Source: Cyclobacteriaceae bacterium (GTDB lineage Bacteria > Bacteroidota > Bacteroidia > Cytophagales > Cyclobacteriaceae). Taken from it: DNA of 6,800 bases. The stretch lies in the NCBI GenBank assembly GCA_029880385.1, contig JAOUOM010000105.1, positions 1-6,800 on the forward strand, read 5' to 3'. Under the pieces are notes generated by a model. It was not told the origin of the DNA. It did no database searches and worked only from the letters and a program-made list of their open reading frames with translations. This document shows positions 5,761-6,800 of the stretch, in pieces. The first letter of the stretch is position 1; each line of letters starts with the position of its first letter. The position numbers were made by a program, and so were the translations under genes.

Positions 5761-6452
5761 TATGGTCAGGGTTTGTCATCGGATTGTTCGGTAGCCTTCA
5801 TTGTGTAGGCATGTGTGGGCCGCTGGCACTGGCGGTACCTACCATTGCGGGGCAGCGGATACTTTCCGTGCTGCTGTTTCAGGGTGGGCGTATCCTGGTA
5901 TATGGGTTGCTCGGATTGTTTTTTGGTATATTGGGTCTGGGTGTCCAAATGGCAGGATTTCAGTCGTTACTATCCATCCTGACGGGTGTTTTTATACTTC
6001 TGATCGCCATTTTCCCATCAGTTCAGCATCATATTTCAGGGAAATTAAGCTGGAATATTGGTGCCTGGGTCAGGAAGCGGATGAGCCAGCGTTTAAAAAA
6101 GAAAAATGTTCTTTCCTTGCTTGCATTGGGGGGACTAAATGGTCTGTTGCCTTGCGGATTAATCTATGTGGCACTGGCCGGGGCAATGGAGACAGGATAT
6201 GTGGAATCGGCAATGGCCTACATGCTAATGTTTGGCGTAGGAACATCGGTGTTGCTTGCACTGACCATGTTTTCACGTCCTTTTTTAGCATCCTTTACCT
6301 TACGAAAGTCGGGAAAGCTGATCCCGTACCTTACAGCAATACTTGGGGCAATGTTTCTTATACGGGGGCTGGTATATATGGTGCCTCCCGAACATCAGCA
6401 CCTGGCTACTGTTGAGTTTTTACAAACGATTACCTTTTGTCATGGCAGATAA
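5757..6452 (+). CDS. TauE/SafE (DsbD_2/UreH_2-like) membrane protein, probable metal transport or cbb3 assembly role (231 aa)
   Basis: A polytopic protein with about six membrane helices (about 2-28, 36-62, 68-88, 117-143, 150-172, 188-208). It carries two half-repeat motifs of the family usually annotated as sulfite exporter TauE/SafE or UreH-like: GSLHCVGMCGPLALA at residues 12-26 and NGLLPCGLIYVAL at 128-140. The His, Cys and Met residues H15, C16, M19, C20 and C133 sit inside or next to helices, which suggests binding of a soft metal such as Cu(I) or thiol chemistry as in DsbD relatives. The C-terminal tail adds H213, H215, C228 and H229. The ATGA overlap with ccoH and the 11-base overlap with hemN place it in the cbb3 assembly operon, so copper delivery is a more likely job than sulfite export. 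That role is inference; I do not assign a symbol. Confidence 0.82.
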   Translation: MIWSGFVIGLFGSLHCVGMCGPLALAVPTIAGQRILSVLLFQGGRILVYGLLGLFFGILGLGVQMAGFQSLLSILTGVFILLIAIFPSVQHHISGKLSWNIGAWVRKRMSQRLKKKNVLSLLALGGLNGLLPCGLIYVALAGAMETGYVESAMAYMLMFGVGTSVLLALTMFSRPFLASFTLRKSGKLIPYLTAILGAMFLIRGLVYMVPPEHQHLATVEFLQTITFCHGR

Positions 6453-6800
6453 TTTACTTATTCGAAAATATGATGTACCCGGACCACGGTATACCAGCTA
6501 CCCGACAGTGCCCTACTGGGATGCTTCCTCTTTTTCGGTAGGTGCATGGAAGGACGAACTTGGCACGATCGGCGGGGAAGGGATTGCCCTGTACATCCAC
6601 CTGCCATTTTGCGAAAGTCTCTGTACCTATTGCGGCTGTACCACGCGGATCACCAAAAACCATGGCATGGAACGTCCATATATCCAGGCACTTTTGGCGG
6701 AATGGGAGCTGTACCTGACGAATATTGGTCAGGCCCCTGAGGTAAAGGAACTGCATTTTGGCGGGGGAACTCCTACTTTTTTTTCGGCCAAAAACCTCAA
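6442..6800 (+). CDS. hemN: HemN, oxygen-independent coproporphyrinogen III dehydrogenase (N-terminal 119 codons; 3' end outside window)
   Basis: HemN is a cytoplasmic radical SAM enzyme that converts coproporphyrinogen III to protoporphyrinogen IX without O2. The visible part has the N-terminal signature KYDVPGPRYTSYPTVPYW (residues 9-26). Next come Y51 in YIHLPFC and the cluster motif C57-x3-C61-x2-C64-x-C66, including the extra fourth cysteine typical of true HemN. The SAM-binding HFGGGTPT follows at 105-112. These features favour HemN over the HemW-type heme chaperone. The ATG at 6442 overlaps the preceding gene by 11 bases in another frame and gives the expected family N-terminus. Position at the end of the ccoG-ccoH cluster fits heme supply for the oxidase under low oxygen. 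The full protein would be about 450 residues; about three quarters is missing. Confidence 0.95.
   Translation, partial: MADNLLIRKYDVPGPRYTSYPTVPYWDASSFSVGAWKDELGTIGGEGIALYIHLPFCESLCTYCGCTTRITKNHGMERPYIQALLAEWELYLTNIGQAPEVKELHFGGGTPTFFSAKNL

Noticed and set aside
5801..6415. 204-codon open frame on the + strand overlapping the TauE/SafE-like gene
   Set aside because: The protein has no family-like motif and is rich in Cys, Trp and Gly in an irregular way, while the overlapping frame has clear membrane helices and conserved motifs.
6454..6756. Open frames on both strands inside the hemN region (also 6546-6740 on +)
   Set aside because: The frame from 6442 encodes unmistakable HemN motifs through the window end, so these are shadows.
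6777..6784. Run of eight T in hemN (and eight A at 4312-4319 in ccoG) as possible phase-variable tracts
   Set aside because: Both encode ordinary codons in conserved frames (TPTFFS in HemN, QAQKKL in CcoG), the frame stays open, and runs of eight occur readily in such coding sequence.
1..6800. CRISPR arrays, insertion sequences, tRNA or rRNA genes, attachment sites
   Set aside because: No repeated spacer structure, transposase, tRNA cloverleaf-like sequence or terminal repeats seen; nearly all the window is explained by the respiratory gene cluster.

Overview
The window is most of a cbb3-type cytochrome c oxidase (complex IV, C-family heme-copper oxidase) locus, all on the + strand. It very probably comes from a member of the Bacteroidota. 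Four things point there: subunits I and II fused into one CcoNO polypeptide, a CcoP with only one heme c site, a ccoI-ccoS-ccoNO-ccoQ-ccoP then ccoG-ccoH order, and few Shine-Dalgarno sequences in front of most genes. I cannot name the genus.

Layout: 1-130 is the last 42 codons of ccoI (copper-exporting P-type ATPase). 131-250 is a non-coding gap with a CRP/FNR-like palindrome. 251-3765 is a tight cluster ccoS, ccoNO, ccoQ, ccoP, with gaps of only 2-10 bases if the upstream ATG of ccoP is used. 3766-3887 holds a strong hairpin that looks like an intrinsic terminator. 3888-6800 is a second tight cluster: ccoG, ccoH, a TauE/SafE (DsbD_2/UreH_2-like) membrane protein, and the 5' part of hemN, which runs off the window end. 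The last three junctions are a 10-base gap, an ATGA overlap and an 11-base overlap.

How the genes work together: CcoNO, CcoQ and CcoP form the proton-pumping terminal oxidase that reduces O2 at low oxygen. CcoI, CcoG, CcoH, CcoS and probably the TauE/SafE-like protein supply, reduce or insert copper and help assembly. HemN makes heme precursors without oxygen, which fits an enzyme carrying several hemes and expressed under microaerobic conditions. The palindrome before ccoS suggests control by an oxygen- or redox-sensing CRP/FNR-family regulator.

This is a recognisable respiratory locus, not an unknown system. The points most worth a second look are the TauE/SafE-like protein with its HCxGMCGP motif inside the assembly operon, the monoheme CcoP with an uncertain start, the palindrome, and the terminator that separates structural from assembly genes.
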